Below are positions 55,254-64,000 of a stretch of 64,000 nt of DNA, one piece after another (the first letter of the stretch is position 1; every line of letters begins with the position of its first letter). Both the position numbers and the translations under genes were made by a program. This DNA comes from Acidovorax sp. A1169 (GTDB lineage: Bacteria; Pseudomonadota; Gammaproteobacteria; Burkholderiales; Burkholderiaceae_C): positions 16,517 through 80,516 of the forward strand of contig NZ_JAUZDX010000026.1 of NCBI RefSeq assembly GCF_030704685.1, in the 5' to 3' direction. Below the pieces are notes generated by a model. That model was not told the DNA's origin. It saw only the letters and a program-made list of their open reading frames with translations, and made no database searches.

Positions 55254-55889
55254 ATGTCAACAGCGCTTATCGTGATCTTTGTGATCGTTGCCGCCCTGGC
55301 AGCCTGCGGCGCGCTCAGCTGGAAGCTGTACGAAATCAACGAAGGCACGGCCTTCAACAGGGTCCGCTACGAGCAGCATGTGGGGCAGTTGCGGGTAGCA
55401 CTTCAGGCGTCGGAGGCCAAGCTTGCGCTGGTCAGGGAAGCGTTCGAATCCCCCACGGGCGTCGCCGCCCGGGTCGGCGCCCAGCAGGAGCTGGCGACAG
55501 CCATCCGCACCTACGCGCCCCACCTGCCCACCAGGTACCGGCACACCCTGAGCTCACTGCAGGCGAACGAGAAGTTCTTTCTCAGCCTGCACAAGGCGGT
55601 GCCCGGTTTATTTTCGGACCCGATCAAGACGCGGCTCGACAAGCACAAGCCCATCCGCGACGACTTTTTCGAGATCGACAAAACTGATCTGATCGCAGAG
55701 GCCGGGGTGCTGCTGCTGCGGGCCAGGGATGTCCTCAGCGCCGCAGACGCGCCCCCCAGCCTGGACCTGGGCGCCAAGCACATCGTCGCCGCAATATCGC
55801 AAGGCCTGCAGATCGGCACCAAGCGCAGCCCCAAGCTGGCCGAAATCGTGGAAGCCTGGAACGTGCAGATGGAGCCCGACGCGGCGTAG
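55254..55889 (+). CDS. membrane-anchored hypothetical protein (211 aa)
   Basis: An N-terminal membrane helix (TALIVIFVIVAALAACGALS, with a Cys) anchors the protein. The rest is helical and charged (VRYEQHVGQLRVALQASEAKLAL cannot be given whole) with a Lys-rich segment (IKTRLDKHKPIRDDFFEIDK) and a C-terminal LAEIVEAWNVQMEPDAA. I do not recognise a family. It follows the serine hydrolase by about 100 bp on the same strand. The start ATG at 55254 precedes the anchor. Confidence 0.65.
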   Translation: MSTALIVIFVIVAALAACGALSWKLYEINEGTAFNRVRYEQHVGQLRVALQASEAKLALVREAFESPTGVAARVGAQQELATAIRTYAPHLPTRYRHTLSSLQANEKFFLSLHKAVPGLFSDPIKTRLDKHKPIRDDFFEIDKTDLIAEAGVLLLRARDVLSAADAPPSLDLGAKHIVAAISQGLQIGTKRSPKLAEIVEAWNVQMEPDAA

Positions 55890-56001
55890 CGTAGCGTGGG
55901 GGTGGCCATCGGCGTCGCAGATGCGGTGATCGATGCCAAGGCTGCAGTGCGGTTGCGCGCCCTTTTGCAGATCACAGGAGCCAGACAGGTGCGGCCCGCT
56001 T

Positions 56002-56307
56002 CTATTGGGCATGTAGAAAGCAAAAGTCCAACGTGTGCAAGCCGATGACGGAGCCCACCGACGCCGCCGGGTCCACATGAAACTCCGGCTTTCTGCCCCA
56101 CCCTGCCAACACCTCCACCAAACATGTCCCCTGCACCAGGCCAGACAGCCGGTTGTGCGTGGATGAAAACTGCAGGAATTTCGACGCCCGGATGCGCTCC
56201 ACCAGATACGCGATGGTGCAATGTTCGTCCACCGCGTAGACGGCTTGCAGCGGCCCCGCCTGGTCGTCGGCAGAGCAGCAGGCCTGCCGGGTGACCTGGA
56301 TATCCAT
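56002..56307 (-). CDS. hypothetical protein (101 aa)
   Basis: The protein starts MDIQVTRQACCSADDQAGPL and contains the Cys pair ACC. It is mainly beta: AVYAVDEHCTIAYLVERIR, FLQFSSTHNRLSGLVQGTC and LVEVLAGWGRKPEFHVDP. The SSTHNRLSG and GTCLVEVL stretches look like a small conserved domain with no known function. It lies 28 bp behind the glyoxalase-like gene on the same strand and is probably co-transcribed with it. Confidence 0.55.
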   Translation of the reverse strand: MDIQVTRQACCSADDQAGPLQAVYAVDEHCTIAYLVERIRASKFLQFSSTHNRLSGLVQGTCLVEVLAGWGRKPEFHVDPAASVGSVIGLHTLDFCFLHAQ

Positions 56308-56335
56308 GGTTGTGGATTTTTCGGCGCCAGGGCCC

Positions 56336-56743
56336 CTATGCATGGGGGACTTCATTGCAGAAAAGCGCAATCTTGTTCCCCACCGGGTCCCTGACATACG
56401 CGACAAAGAAGTTCTTGCTGTACGCGGCGCGAAACCCGGGCGAGCCCTCGTCCGTGCCCCCGGCGGCAACCGCCGCCGCATGCACCTGCCGCACGGCATC
56501 GTGCGACCCGGCGCGAAACGCCGCCATCGAACCGTTGCCAACGGTCGCCGGCTTTCCGTCGAAAGGCGGCTTCACGTAGACGACGCAGGGGCTGCCGGAT
56601 TGGCTGGCATGCTCGTCGGGCAGCGAGAACGCCAGGCCTTCGCTGTCAACCTGCTTGCGGTAACCCAGCGGCTCCAGCAACGCAGAGTAGAAGCGGTCCG
56701 ACGCGTTCATGTCGTTCGCGCCCAGGGTGATGTAGCTCAGCAT
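56336..56743 (-). CDS. VOC (glyoxalase/bleomycin resistance) superfamily protein
   Basis: The 135-aa protein has the vicinal-oxygen-chelate pattern: MLSYITLGANDMNASDRFYS (strand, helix), LAFSLPDEHASQSG, VVYVKPPFDGKPATVGNGSM and a C-terminal FFVAYVRDPVGNKIALFC with the DPVGNK-x-x-L signature. VOC proteins bind metal through paired sheets, often as glyoxalase, dioxygenase or antibiotic-binding proteins. The start ATG at 56743 fits the first beta strand. Substrate unknown. Confidence 0.88.
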   Translation of the reverse strand: MLSYITLGANDMNASDRFYSALLEPLGYRKQVDSEGLAFSLPDEHASQSGSPCVVYVKPPFDGKPATVGNGSMAAFRAGSHDAVRQVHAAAVAAGGTDEGSPGFRAAYSKNFFVAYVRDPVGNKIALFCNEVPHA

Positions 56744-57158
56744 GGCAGCAGGGCTCCCAAAAGGTCGGGCATCCAGCATAAACGAAGGCTACCACCCACC
56801 CCACCAACGCGCGCAGCAGCCCAAACGCACGGCAATGGCTGTGGCCCCCTCCCCCATTTGGGTGCCTGCCAAGACCGACCCCCGCTTCTACAATTGTTGA
56901 CAAAGAAGAGAGGAAGTAGGGAGAGGGCCCGCAAGGGCCCAGTGGCTTGCCGGTTTGTCCCCGGGCTTGCCTGGCGTGTCTCATCCACCAGTGAGGTACC
57001 GCCGGGCAGGCCCGGGGCACATTTCAACCCCAGTCACGACCACCGAGAAGCGCTATCGGCCAACGGCCATGGCGTTGCTTGGCATGGGCGCTAGTGACGG
57101 GCATGTCATGCGTCACACTGGCGCCACTCGCCACGGCATTCGCCGCCCCGTGCGCCAT
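56744..57158. other. 415-bp GC-rich region between the VOC gene and RND operon end
   Basis: No supported gene is visible; the frames here are shadows. A perfect 6-bp stem GGGCCC-GCAA-GGGCCC (56925-56940) closes a GNRA tetraloop and follows a T-rich TTGACA at 56897, so a small structured RNA could start near it. Further GC dyads (CCGGGC, GCCCGG) follow. I see no named riboswitch. Confidence 0.35.
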
Positions 57159-58565
57159 TCACGACTGCGGGGTCGACCAGCCACCCCCCAGCGCCTTGTA
57201 CAACGTGACGCCATTGTTCAGCCGTGCCAAGCGCGTGACGATCAGTGTCTGGCGCGCGCTGTACCAGGTGCGCTGGGCGTCCAGCACGTCCAGGTAGCTG
57301 TCCACCCCCCGGTCAAAGCGGGCCTGCGACATCTGCAGCACCTCGCCACTGGCTTGCACCAGCGCGGTTTGCGCCTGCAGTTGATCGCCGACGGCGCTGC
57401 GTTGCGCCAGCGCGTCCGCCACCTCGCGAAACGCGGTCTGGATGGCTTTCTCGTACTGCGCCACCGCGATGTCGCGCGCAGCCATGGCGCTGTCCAGGTT
57501 GGCCTGGTTGGCCCCACCGTCAAAGATGGGCAGGCTGATCTGCGGGATGAAACTCCAGCTGCCCGAGCCCGCCTTGAACAGGCCCGACAGGTCTGCACTG
57601 CCGCTGCCCGCCGTGGCCGTCAGGCTGATGCGTGGATAGAACGCCGCCCGCGCCGCGCCGATGTTGGCGGTGGCGGCCTTGAGCTGGTGCTCCGATTGCA
57701 GCAGGTCGGGCCGGCGCTGCAACAGATCCGACGGCACGCCCGCTGGCAACTCGGGCAAGGCATTCAGTGTGTCGCCCAGAGCGTCGGGCTCCTGCGCCTG
57801 GGGCACCTGCGCGCCCAGCAGCAGCGCCAGGGCGTTGCGGTCTTGCGCCACCTGGCCGGTGTAGCGGGCCACGTCCACGCGGGCGCTCTCCACGCTGGTT
57901 TGCAGCTGGCGCAGCGTCAGGGCAGACGCCGCGCCCAGTTCAAAGCGCGTCTGCGTCAGCCGGTACGACTCGCCCTGGCTGCGCAAGGTCTCGCGGGCCA
58001 AGGCCAGCCGCTCCAGGTCGGCGGCCCAGTTCAGGTAGGTTGTGGTCACCTCGCCCACCAGGCTGATCTGGGTGGCGTGGCGCGCCTCCTCAGTGGCCAG
58101 AAACTGCTGCAGCGCCTGATCGCTCAGGTTGCGCACACGGCCAAACAGGTCCAGCTCATAGGCGCTCACCCCCAGATTGGCGCTGTACTGGTGGCTGGTC
58201 ACCGCCGCGCCGGTGCCCGACAAGCCGGCCGGCGTACGCGCCGCAGTGCCGCTGCCCGCAGCGTTGACGCTGGGCAGTGTCTGCGCGTCCTGCACACGGT
58301 ACTGCGCGCGGGCCTGCTCGATGTTGAGGATGGCCACGCGCAGATCGCGGTTGTTGGCCAGTGCCAGTTCGATCAGGCGGCGCAGTTTGGCATCTGCAAA
58401 AAAATCGCCCCAGGCCAGGCTGGCAATGGCCGGGCCATCGGCCGACGCGGCGGGGTACACCGCCGGCACCACGGCAGCAGGCCGCTCGTAATGCGGTGCC
58501 AGGTTGGCGCAACCGCTCAGCAGCAGCGCTGCAGCCACAAGGGTCAGGGTCAGGGAACGAGGCAT
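57159..58565 (-). CDS. outer-membrane efflux lipoprotein (NodT/OprM family)
   Basis: The 468-aa protein is the outer-membrane channel of a tripartite pump. It has a lipoprotein signal with lipobox LSGC (C19), the family start NLAPHYERPAAVVPAVYP, and two repeats of coiled-coil hairpins (RDLRVAILNIEQARAQYRVQ in the first, DIAVAQYEKAIQTAFREVAD in the second). It forms a trimer with a periplasmic tunnel. The gene is last in the RND operon, one base after the pump stop. Regulation is via the divergent TetR gene. Confidence 0.95.
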   Translation of the reverse strand: MPRSLTLTLVAAALLLSGCANLAPHYERPAAVVPAVYPAASADGPAIASLAWGDFFADAKLRRLIELALANNRDLRVAILNIEQARAQYRVQDAQTLPSVNAAGSGTAARTPAGLSGTGAAVTSHQYSANLGVSAYELDLFGRVRNLSDQALQQFLATEEARHATQISLVGEVTTTYLNWAADLERLALARETLRSQGESYRLTQTRFELGAASALTLRQLQTSVESARVDVARYTGQVAQDRNALALLLGAQVPQAQEPDALGDTLNALPELPAGVPSDLLQRRPDLLQSEHQLKAATANIGAARAAFYPRISLTATAGSGSADLSGLFKAGSGSWSFIPQISLPIFDGGANQANLDSAMAARDIAVAQYEKAIQTAFREVADALAQRSAVGDQLQAQTALVQASGEVLQMSQARFDRGVDSYLDVLDAQRTWYSARQTLIVTRLARLNNGVTLYKALGGGWSTPQS

Positions 58566-58566
58566 G

Positions 58567-61500
58567 TCAGTGGCCCTCCGAAAAAACAGGCGCGGCAACA
58601 GGGGCGGCATCGGCAGCTACGGGCTTTTTGCCGCCGAAGAACTGCTGCACGATCACGAAGAACAATGGGACGAAGAAGATGGCCAGCACCGTGCCAGACA
58701 CCATGCCCCCCACCACGGCGGTACCCAGCGCGTTCTGCGCACCGGCGCCAGCGCCCTTGCTCAGCATGAGGGGCAGCACCCCCAGGATGAACGCCAGCGA
58801 GGTCATCAGGATGGGCCGCAACCGCATGCGCGCGGCGGTGATGGCCGACTCGACCAGCGGCATGCCCTTGGCATACAACTCCTTGGCGAACTCGACGATC
58901 AGGATCGCGTTCTTGGACGCCAGTCCCACCGTGGTCAGCAGGCCGACCTGAAAGTACACGTCGTTCATCTTCCAGGTCAGCACTGCGGCGGCCAGCGTGC
59001 CCAGCACCCCCAGCGGCACCACCAGCAGCACCGAGAACGGAATCGACCAGCTCTCGTACAGTGCCGCCAGGCACAGAAAGACGACCAGGATGGACACCGC
59101 ATACAGCAGCGCAGCCTTGCCACCGGCCTCCCGCTCCTGTCGCGACACGCCCGTCCACTCGAAACCGATGCCGGCGGGCAGCTCGGCCGCATGGCGCTCC
59201 ACCATGTCCAGCGCCTGACCGCTGGACATGGCGCCGGGCATCGCCATGCCCATGATCTCCACAGATGGCACGCCGTTGTAGCGCTCCAGCCGGGGCGAGC
59301 CGGTAATCCAGCCCGAGGTCGAGAACGCACTGAACGGAACCATCGTGCCGCTGCTGTTGCGCACATACCATTTGTCGATGTCCGAAGGCGACATGCGATG
59401 GGCTGCATCGGCCTGCAGGAAGACCTTTTTCACACGGCCCTTGTCGATGAAGTCATTCACGTAGCTGCTGCCCCAGGCGGCGGAGAAGGTGTTGTTGATG
59501 TCGCCCATCGACAGCCCCAGCGCACCCGCCTTGTGCTCATCGATCTCCAGGCGGAACTCGGGTGCGTCCTCCATGCCGTTGGGCCGCACGGCCACCAGGC
59601 CAGGCTCTTTCATCAAGGCCCCCAAGAGCTGGTTGCGCGCCTGCATGAGTGCCGCGTGGCCCAGGTTGCCCCGGTCCTGCAGCATCAGGTCGAAGCCGCT
59701 GGCATTGCCCAGCTCGGAAACTGCGGGGGGCGCAAATGCAAACACCGAGGCATTGCGGATCTGCGACAGTGCGCCCATGGCCTTGTTGGCCACAGCCTGT
59801 GCCTTCAGGCCAGGCGCCGTGCGCTCGTCCCAGGCCTTGAGCTTGATGAACGCGAAGCCCGTGTTCTGCCCACTGCCCGCAAAGCTGAAGCCAGCTACCG
59901 TGAAGATGGCGTCGACGGCGTCCTTTTGCTCTTCCAGAAAATGGTGCTGCACCTGCTCGAGCACCTTCTCCGTGTTCTTCTGGGTGGCGCCAGGTGGCAA
60001 TTGCACGATGGCAAACAACGTGCCCTGGTCTTCGTCGGGCAAGAATCCGGCGGGGATCTTGGTGAACACAAAGCCCACGGCCACCACCACGATGGCGTAG
60101 CCCACCATCCAGCGCCCGCCGCGTTTGAGCATGCGCTGCACCACGCCCTGGTAGCCCCGGTTGCTGCGGTCGAAGGCGCGGTTGAAGGCGCCAAAGAACC
60201 CCTTGTCGGTCAGCGCATGGCCCTTGGGCACCGGCTTGAGCAGCGTGGCGCACAGGGCCGGCGTGAGCACCATGGCCACCAGCACCGACAGCGTCATTGC
60301 CGAGACGATGGTGACGGTGAACTGGCGGTAGATGACGCCCGTGGAACCACCGAAAAACGCCATGGGCACGAACACGGCGGCCAGCACCAGCGCCACGCCC
60401 ACCAGGGCGCCCGTGATCTGCCCCATGGATTTGCGGGTCGCCTCCAGCGGCGAGAGCCCCTCTTCGCCCATCACCCGCTCGACGTTCTCGACCACCACGA
60501 TGGCATCGTCCACCAGCAAGCCGATGGCCAGCACCATCGCCAGCATGGTCAGGGTGTTGAGCGAATAGCCAAACGCAGCCAGCACGCCAAAGGTGCCCAG
60601 CAGCACCACCGGCACGGCGATGGTAGGGATGAGCGTGGCGCGCCAGTTCTGCAGGAACAGGTACATCACCACGAAGACCAGCACCACAGCCTCCACCAGC
60701 GTCTTGATCACTTCCTGGATGGAGATACGCACGAACGGCGTGGTGTCATACGGCTTGATGACCTTGACACCAGGGGGGAAGAACCTGGACAGCTCTTCCA
60801 GCTTGGCATCCACCGCCTTGACGGTGTTCAGTGCATTGGCGCCCGTGGCCAGCTTGATGGCCAGGCCGGCGGCGGGCTTGCCGTTGAAATGGGCCACCGT
60901 GGCGTAGTTCTCACTGCCCAGCTCGATGCGCGCCACGTCGCTCAGCCGCACGGCTGCGCCGTTGGCCTGCGTGCGCAGCAAGATGGTGGCGAACTCATCG
61001 GCCGTCTTCAGCCGGGTTTGCGCGGTGATGGTGGCATTGAGCTCCTGATTGGCCGCCGATGGCAGGCCTCCCAGTTGGCCGGCAGACACCTGCGCGTTCT
61101 GGGCCTGTATGGCGGCCTTCACATCCAGCGGTGTCAGGTTGAAGCTGTTGAGCTTGCTGGGGTCCAGCCAGATGCGCATGGCGTACTGCGAGCCAAACAG
61201 CGTGGTGTCACCCACGCCCTCCACGCGGCTGATGGGGTCCTGCACGTTCGCGGCCACATAGTCCGACAGGTCGGAGCCATTGAGCTTGCCGTCCTCCGAA
61301 ACGAAGGCCAGCACGTTCAGGAAGTTGTTCGCCGACTTGGTGACCTGCACGCCCTGCTGCTGCACCTCTTGCGGCAGCAGCGGCGTGGCCAGGGCCAGCT
61401 TGTTCTGCACCTGCACCTGGGCGGTGTCCGGATTGGTGCCATTCTCGAAGGTCAGAGTGATGGTCACGTTGCCCGACGACTCGCTGCTCGACGCGATGTA

Positions 61501-61728
61501 GGACAGCCGGTCCAGCCCCTTCATCTTCTGCTCGATGACCTGGGTGACGGTGTCTTCCAGCGTCTTGGACGACGCCCCAGGGTAGGACGCCGATATGGCG
61601 ATGGCAGGAGGTGCGATGGTGGGGTATTGGGAGATGGGCAGCGTGAGCACTGCCATCACGCCCGCCAGCATCGTGATGATGGCGAGCACCCATGCAAAGA
61701 TGGGGCGGTCTATGAAAAAACGGGCCAT
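58567..61728 (-). CDS. RND multidrug efflux pump, inner-membrane permease (AcrB/MexB-type)
   Basis: The 1053-aa protein matches AcrB in length and order: MARFFIDRPIFAWVLAIITM start, two large periplasmic loops, and TM4 with the proton-relay pair D407-D408 in LAIGLLVDDAIVVVENVER, the same numbering as AcrB. The hydrophobic HAE1 signature follows. It exports hydrophobic and amphiphilic drugs using the proton gradient, in a complex with the adaptor and OprM-type channel encoded on either side. The gene lies between them on the same strand. Confidence 0.97.
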   Translation of the reverse strand: MARFFIDRPIFAWVLAIITMLAGVMAVLTLPISQYPTIAPPAIAISASYPGASSKTLEDTVTQVIEQKMKGLDRLSYIASSSESSGNVTITLTFENGTNPDTAQVQVQNKLALATPLLPQEVQQQGVQVTKSANNFLNVLAFVSEDGKLNGSDLSDYVAANVQDPISRVEGVGDTTLFGSQYAMRIWLDPSKLNSFNLTPLDVKAAIQAQNAQVSAGQLGGLPSAANQELNATITAQTRLKTADEFATILLRTQANGAAVRLSDVARIELGSENYATVAHFNGKPAAGLAIKLATGANALNTVKAVDAKLEELSRFFPPGVKVIKPYDTTPFVRISIQEVIKTLVEAVVLVFVVMYLFLQNWRATLIPTIAVPVVLLGTFGVLAAFGYSLNTLTMLAMVLAIGLLVDDAIVVVENVERVMGEEGLSPLEATRKSMGQITGALVGVALVLAAVFVPMAFFGGSTGVIYRQFTVTIVSAMTLSVLVAMVLTPALCATLLKPVPKGHALTDKGFFGAFNRAFDRSNRGYQGVVQRMLKRGGRWMVGYAIVVVAVGFVFTKIPAGFLPDEDQGTLFAIVQLPPGATQKNTEKVLEQVQHHFLEEQKDAVDAIFTVAGFSFAGSGQNTGFAFIKLKAWDERTAPGLKAQAVANKAMGALSQIRNASVFAFAPPAVSELGNASGFDLMLQDRGNLGHAALMQARNQLLGALMKEPGLVAVRPNGMEDAPEFRLEIDEHKAGALGLSMGDINNTFSAAWGSSYVNDFIDKGRVKKVFLQADAAHRMSPSDIDKWYVRNSSGTMVPFSAFSTSGWITGSPRLERYNGVPSVEIMGMAMPGAMSSGQALDMVERHAAELPAGIGFEWTGVSRQEREAGGKAALLYAVSILVVFLCLAALYESWSIPFSVLLVVPLGVLGTLAAAVLTWKMNDVYFQVGLLTTVGLASKNAILIVEFAKELYAKGMPLVESAITAARMRLRPILMTSLAFILGVLPLMLSKGAGAGAQNALGTAVVGGMVSGTVLAIFFVPLFFVIVQQFFGGKKPVAADAAPVAAPVFSEGH

Positions 61729-61749
61729 GGTGGTCTCTGTTGGCGGTGC

Positions 61750-62988
61750 TCAATGGGCCACGGCGGTGGCGGCGGTAGCGCCGGGGGCGGCAGCAGCGGT
61801 GCTGGTGGCCGCCACCTTCTGGGTGGCAGCCGACTTGTGCGATGGGGCAGGCGCGTAGGGCTGCGGCTGCACCGGCTGGCCGGCGCGCACTTTTTGCTGG
61901 CCCTCGACCACGACCATGTCGCCTGCCTTGAGCCCGTCGCGCACCAGCCACTGCTCGCCCACCGCACGGTCGGTGACCAGGGCACGCTGCTCCAGCTTGC
62001 CGTCGCTGCCCAGCACGAATGCATAGGGCTTGCCCGTGGCATCGCGGCCCACGGCCGGTTGCGGCACCAGCAAGGCCTGCTCCAGCACGCCCTCTTCCAG
62101 CACGGCGCGCGCATACATGCCGGGCAGCAGCTCGGCGCGCGGGTTGGGGAACTCGGCGCGCAAGGTCACCGCCCCGGTGGCCTGGTCCACCGTCACGTCG
62201 GAAAACTGCAGCGTTCCGGCCTGCGCATAGACACTGCCGTCCTCCAGCACCAGCCGTACCTTGGCCGTGCCGCTCTTGAGCGTGCCCGCATCCATGGACC
62301 GCCTGAGCGCCAGCAGCGCGGTCGTGGACTGGGTCACATCCACATAGATCGGGTTCAGCTGCTGCACCGTGGCCAGGGCGTTGGCCTGGTTCGCCGTCAC
62401 CAACGCACCCGGCGTTACCGCCGAGCGCCCGATGCGCCCACTGATGGGCGACGTGATGCGGGTGTAGTCCAGGTTGATGCGCTGCGTTTGCAACGTCGAC
62501 TTGGCAGAGCTGACCTCCGCCTCGGCCTGCAGCAGCGCAGCAGCAGCATCGTCCGCATCCTGCTGGCTCACCGCCTTGATGGCGGCCAGCTCCTTGAACC
62601 GCCCCGCCTTGAGCCGCACCGTGACCAGATTGGCTTCGGACTTGGACAGCGTGGCCTGGGCGCTGTCCACATTGGCGCGGTACACCGCTGGATCGATCTG
62701 GTACAGCACATCGCCCGCCTTCACGTCGCTGCCCTCCTTGAAGCGGCGCTGCAGCACCAGCCCCGTGATCTGGGGCCGCACCTCGGCAATCAGAGCGGGG
62801 GCGACACGGCCCGGCAACTCGGTCGTAAGCGGCAGGCGCTGGGGCTGCACGGTGACCACGCTGACCTGGGGGACGCCCTGGCCCCCCGCGGCAGGGGGCT
62901 GGGGTGCTTCGCCACAGGCAGCCAGCGCCAGGGCTGAAACGGCAGCCATCCAGGCCACGGGTCGTTGAATAGCGGTATGCATGCGCAT
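61750..62988 (-). CDS. RND efflux periplasmic adaptor (AcrA/MexA-type)
   Basis: The 412-aa adaptor has a lipoprotein signal (ALALAACG, C25), an alpha-hairpin flanked by lipoyl motifs (QITGLVLQRRFKEGSDVKAG and the matching RITSPISGRIGRS), a beta-barrel and a membrane-proximal domain. AGGAG lies 8 bases before the ATG at 62988. It opens the efflux operon and bridges the pump and the outer-membrane channel. The divergent TetR gene is its likely regulator. Confidence 0.96.
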   Translation of the reverse strand: MRMHTAIQRPVAWMAAVSALALAACGEAPQPPAAGGQGVPQVSVVTVQPQRLPLTTELPGRVAPALIAEVRPQITGLVLQRRFKEGSDVKAGDVLYQIDPAVYRANVDSAQATLSKSEANLVTVRLKAGRFKELAAIKAVSQQDADDAAAALLQAEAEVSSAKSTLQTQRINLDYTRITSPISGRIGRSAVTPGALVTANQANALATVQQLNPIYVDVTQSTTALLALRRSMDAGTLKSGTAKVRLVLEDGSVYAQAGTLQFSDVTVDQATGAVTLRAEFPNPRAELLPGMYARAVLEEGVLEQALLVPQPAVGRDATGKPYAFVLGSDGKLEQRALVTDRAVGEQWLVRDGLKAGDMVVVEGQQKVRAGQPVQPQPYAPAPSHKSAATQKVAATSTAAAAPGATAATAVAH

Positions 62989-63063
62989 GGAAAGAACTCC
63001 TGGGCCCAGGCATCTCGCAATGCCAGGCAGACACAAACAGGTCAAAAATGAAGGTTTTAACTG

Positions 63064-63075
63064 TACCGAACGGTA
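63064..63075. promoter_or_regulatory. AcrR-type operator candidate (TACCG-AA-CGGTA)
   Basis: The 12 bases TACCGAACGGTA form an exact inverted repeat, followed at once by another CGGTA. The site is in the 165-bp gap between the divergent adaptor and TetR genes. A -35-like TTGACA lies at 63095 for the TetR side, with only a weak -10 (AAAAAT) 17 bp on. This matches how AcrR/TetR repressors sit between themselves and their RND operon. Confidence 0.6.
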
Positions 63076-63153
63076 CGGTATGGTTAATTATCAAATTGAC
63101 ACAGCCCGCCTGTCAAGCAAAAATGGACTCATCGGTACACTTAAGGAGACAAC

Positions 63154-63819
63154 ATGAAGGTTCGGACGGAAGCGCGCCGCGAGGCGATCCTGGAGGTCGC
63201 CTCGGAGGTTTTTCTGGAACTTGGCTTCGAACGCGCCTCCATCGCCGAGATCGTTCGCCGCATCGGGGGCTCCAAATCGACCATCTACGGCTACTACCCG
63301 TCCAAGGAGGCCCTTTTTCAGGCGGTTACCCTGGCAGCGGGCGAGAGGCACATCCGCACCGCCTTCGATGAACTGGCGGCCCACGACATCCGCAGCGGCA
63401 TCCATGGCGTGCTAGGCAGCTTCTGCAACAAGCTGGTGCAGTTTCTGTGCAGCCCGCAAATGCAGGCCACCCACCGCATGGTGCTGGCCGAGGCGGGGCA
63501 CTCGAACATGGGCGAGTTGTTCTACGAGGCAGGGCCTGGGCGGGGTGCTTGCGAACTGGCGGAGTTCTTCAGCGCCGCCATGGAAAACGGCCATCTGCGC
63601 AAGGCGGATCCGCTGGTGGCGGCGCTGCAGCTGTTTTCGCTGCTGAACGCGGAAATTCAGCTTCGCTGGTACTACAGGGCCCCGCCACCGCTGACAGAGC
63701 AGGAGATGCAAGGTGTGGCCGAGCGCGCACTGGCCACCTTTTCCAGGGCGTATGGCGTGCCCCTTGCCACACCGGACGGCGAGATGGCGGAACCAGTGGA
63801 CACCCCATGCACACCGTGA
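63154..63819 (+). CDS. TetR/AcrR family repressor of the RND operon
   Basis: The 221-aa regulator has an N-terminal helix-turn-helix (ASIAEIVRRIGGSKSTIYGYYPSKEALF seen in parts; SKSTIYGYY is the recognition helix) and an AcrR-like ligand domain. AGGAG precedes the ATG. It is divergent from the efflux operon with the TACCG palindrome between them, so it likely represses both and is released by pump substrates. Confidence 0.92.
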   Translation: MKVRTEARREAILEVASEVFLELGFERASIAEIVRRIGGSKSTIYGYYPSKEALFQAVTLAAGERHIRTAFDELAAHDIRSGIHGVLGSFCNKLVQFLCSPQMQATHRMVLAEAGHSNMGELFYEAGPGRGACELAEFFSAAMENGHLRKADPLVAALQLFSLLNAEIQLRWYYRAPPPLTEQEMQGVAERALATFSRAYGVPLATPDGEMAEPVDTPCTP

Positions 63820-64000
63820 AAACAGCGGGGAGAGACAAGGCAGGTCCAGTACGTCCATCCCGATGAAGAACCGGAGAAGGGGCCAACGCAGCGCCCACTG
63901 CGCGAACGACAAACCATGCGCACCTTCGCCATGAGCCTGCTGACCAGGCAGGCCCTGCTAGGGCCTGTTCACACTAATTTCGGGGTCGCGAAGGCCCTTG
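63820..64000. other. 181-bp right edge, possible IS end
   Basis: A short frame starts at 63916 (MRTFAMSLLTRQALLGPVHT) and runs off the edge. Around 63958 the sequence GGGCCTGTTCACACTAATTT looks like the terminal repeat of some IS families. Too little is present to tell whether an insertion sequence starts here or the frame belongs to a gene. Confidence 0.25.

Noticed and set aside
56744..57158. A riboswitch-like stretch with ACCGCCGGGC
   Set aside because: The conserved core of glycine or SAH riboswitches is not present and the downstream gene on that strand is absent.
58504..62937. A 1477-codon open frame on the plus strand opposite the RND operon
   Set aside because: It is the antisense shadow of the pump genes: His/Gln/Arg-rich composition, no ribosome-binding site and no family pattern. 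The high GC content keeps it open.

Overview
The window is about 64 kb of high-GC DNA from a beta-proteobacterial chromosome. The gene content (HU next to tRNA-Val and ppiD, the uvrC-pgsA pair, a FabV enoyl reductase, and many GC-rich regulators and small secreted proteins) fits the Comamonadaceae, close to Acidovorax. The placement is by gene content and codon use only; no rRNA lies in the window.

Left third (1-28 kb): this is accessory and housekeeping mosaic. It starts with a DNA-repair pair (Ku and an exonuclease III homologue), then small membrane and secreted proteins, a TetR/MFS divergent pair with two clear palindromic operators, and a run of hypothetical genes. Two kinds of repeat stand out. 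One is a 170-bp MITE-like element with perfect 23-bp terminal inverted repeats, at 4483-4652 and 20244-20412. The other is a 745-786 bp element that is palindromic along its whole length, at 7343-8128 and 12869-13613. In both families the two copies are inverted relative to each other. An AraC regulator faces a secreted His-rich protein and an AhpD-like protein. A chemoreceptor, a LuxR-type regulator, a gene broken by two in-frame amber codons, a MATE exporter and a TetR/flavodoxin-fold quinone reductase pair follow.

Middle (29-42 kb): this is a defence island on the minus strand. The order of transcription is a 110-aa unknown, hsdM, hsdS, mcrB, mcrC and a DUF3800 protein; then, after about 550 bp of AT-rich DNA with repeated palindromes, hsdR. 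hsdM/hsdS, hsdS/mcrB and mcrB/mcrC overlap by a few bases, so a methyl-specific (McrBC) system is translationally coupled inside a Type I restriction-modification operon. The McrB protein is unusually large, with a long N-terminal region and an EVE-like insert between Walker A and Walker B.

Right third (42-64 kb): this is mostly conserved chromosome. It holds tRNA-His, ppiD, tRNA-Val, hupB, pgsA, uvrC and fabV, then an MFS remnant, small hypothetical genes, an acetyltransferase, an ECF-like sigma factor, a ClpP-like protease and a lipoprotein serine hydrolase. It ends with a complete RND efflux operon (adaptor, pump, outer-membrane channel) divergent from its TetR/AcrR regulator, with a TACCG-CGGTA operator candidate between them. 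The last bases may be the edge of an insertion sequence.

No CRISPR array, rRNA, prophage or complete transposase gene was seen.
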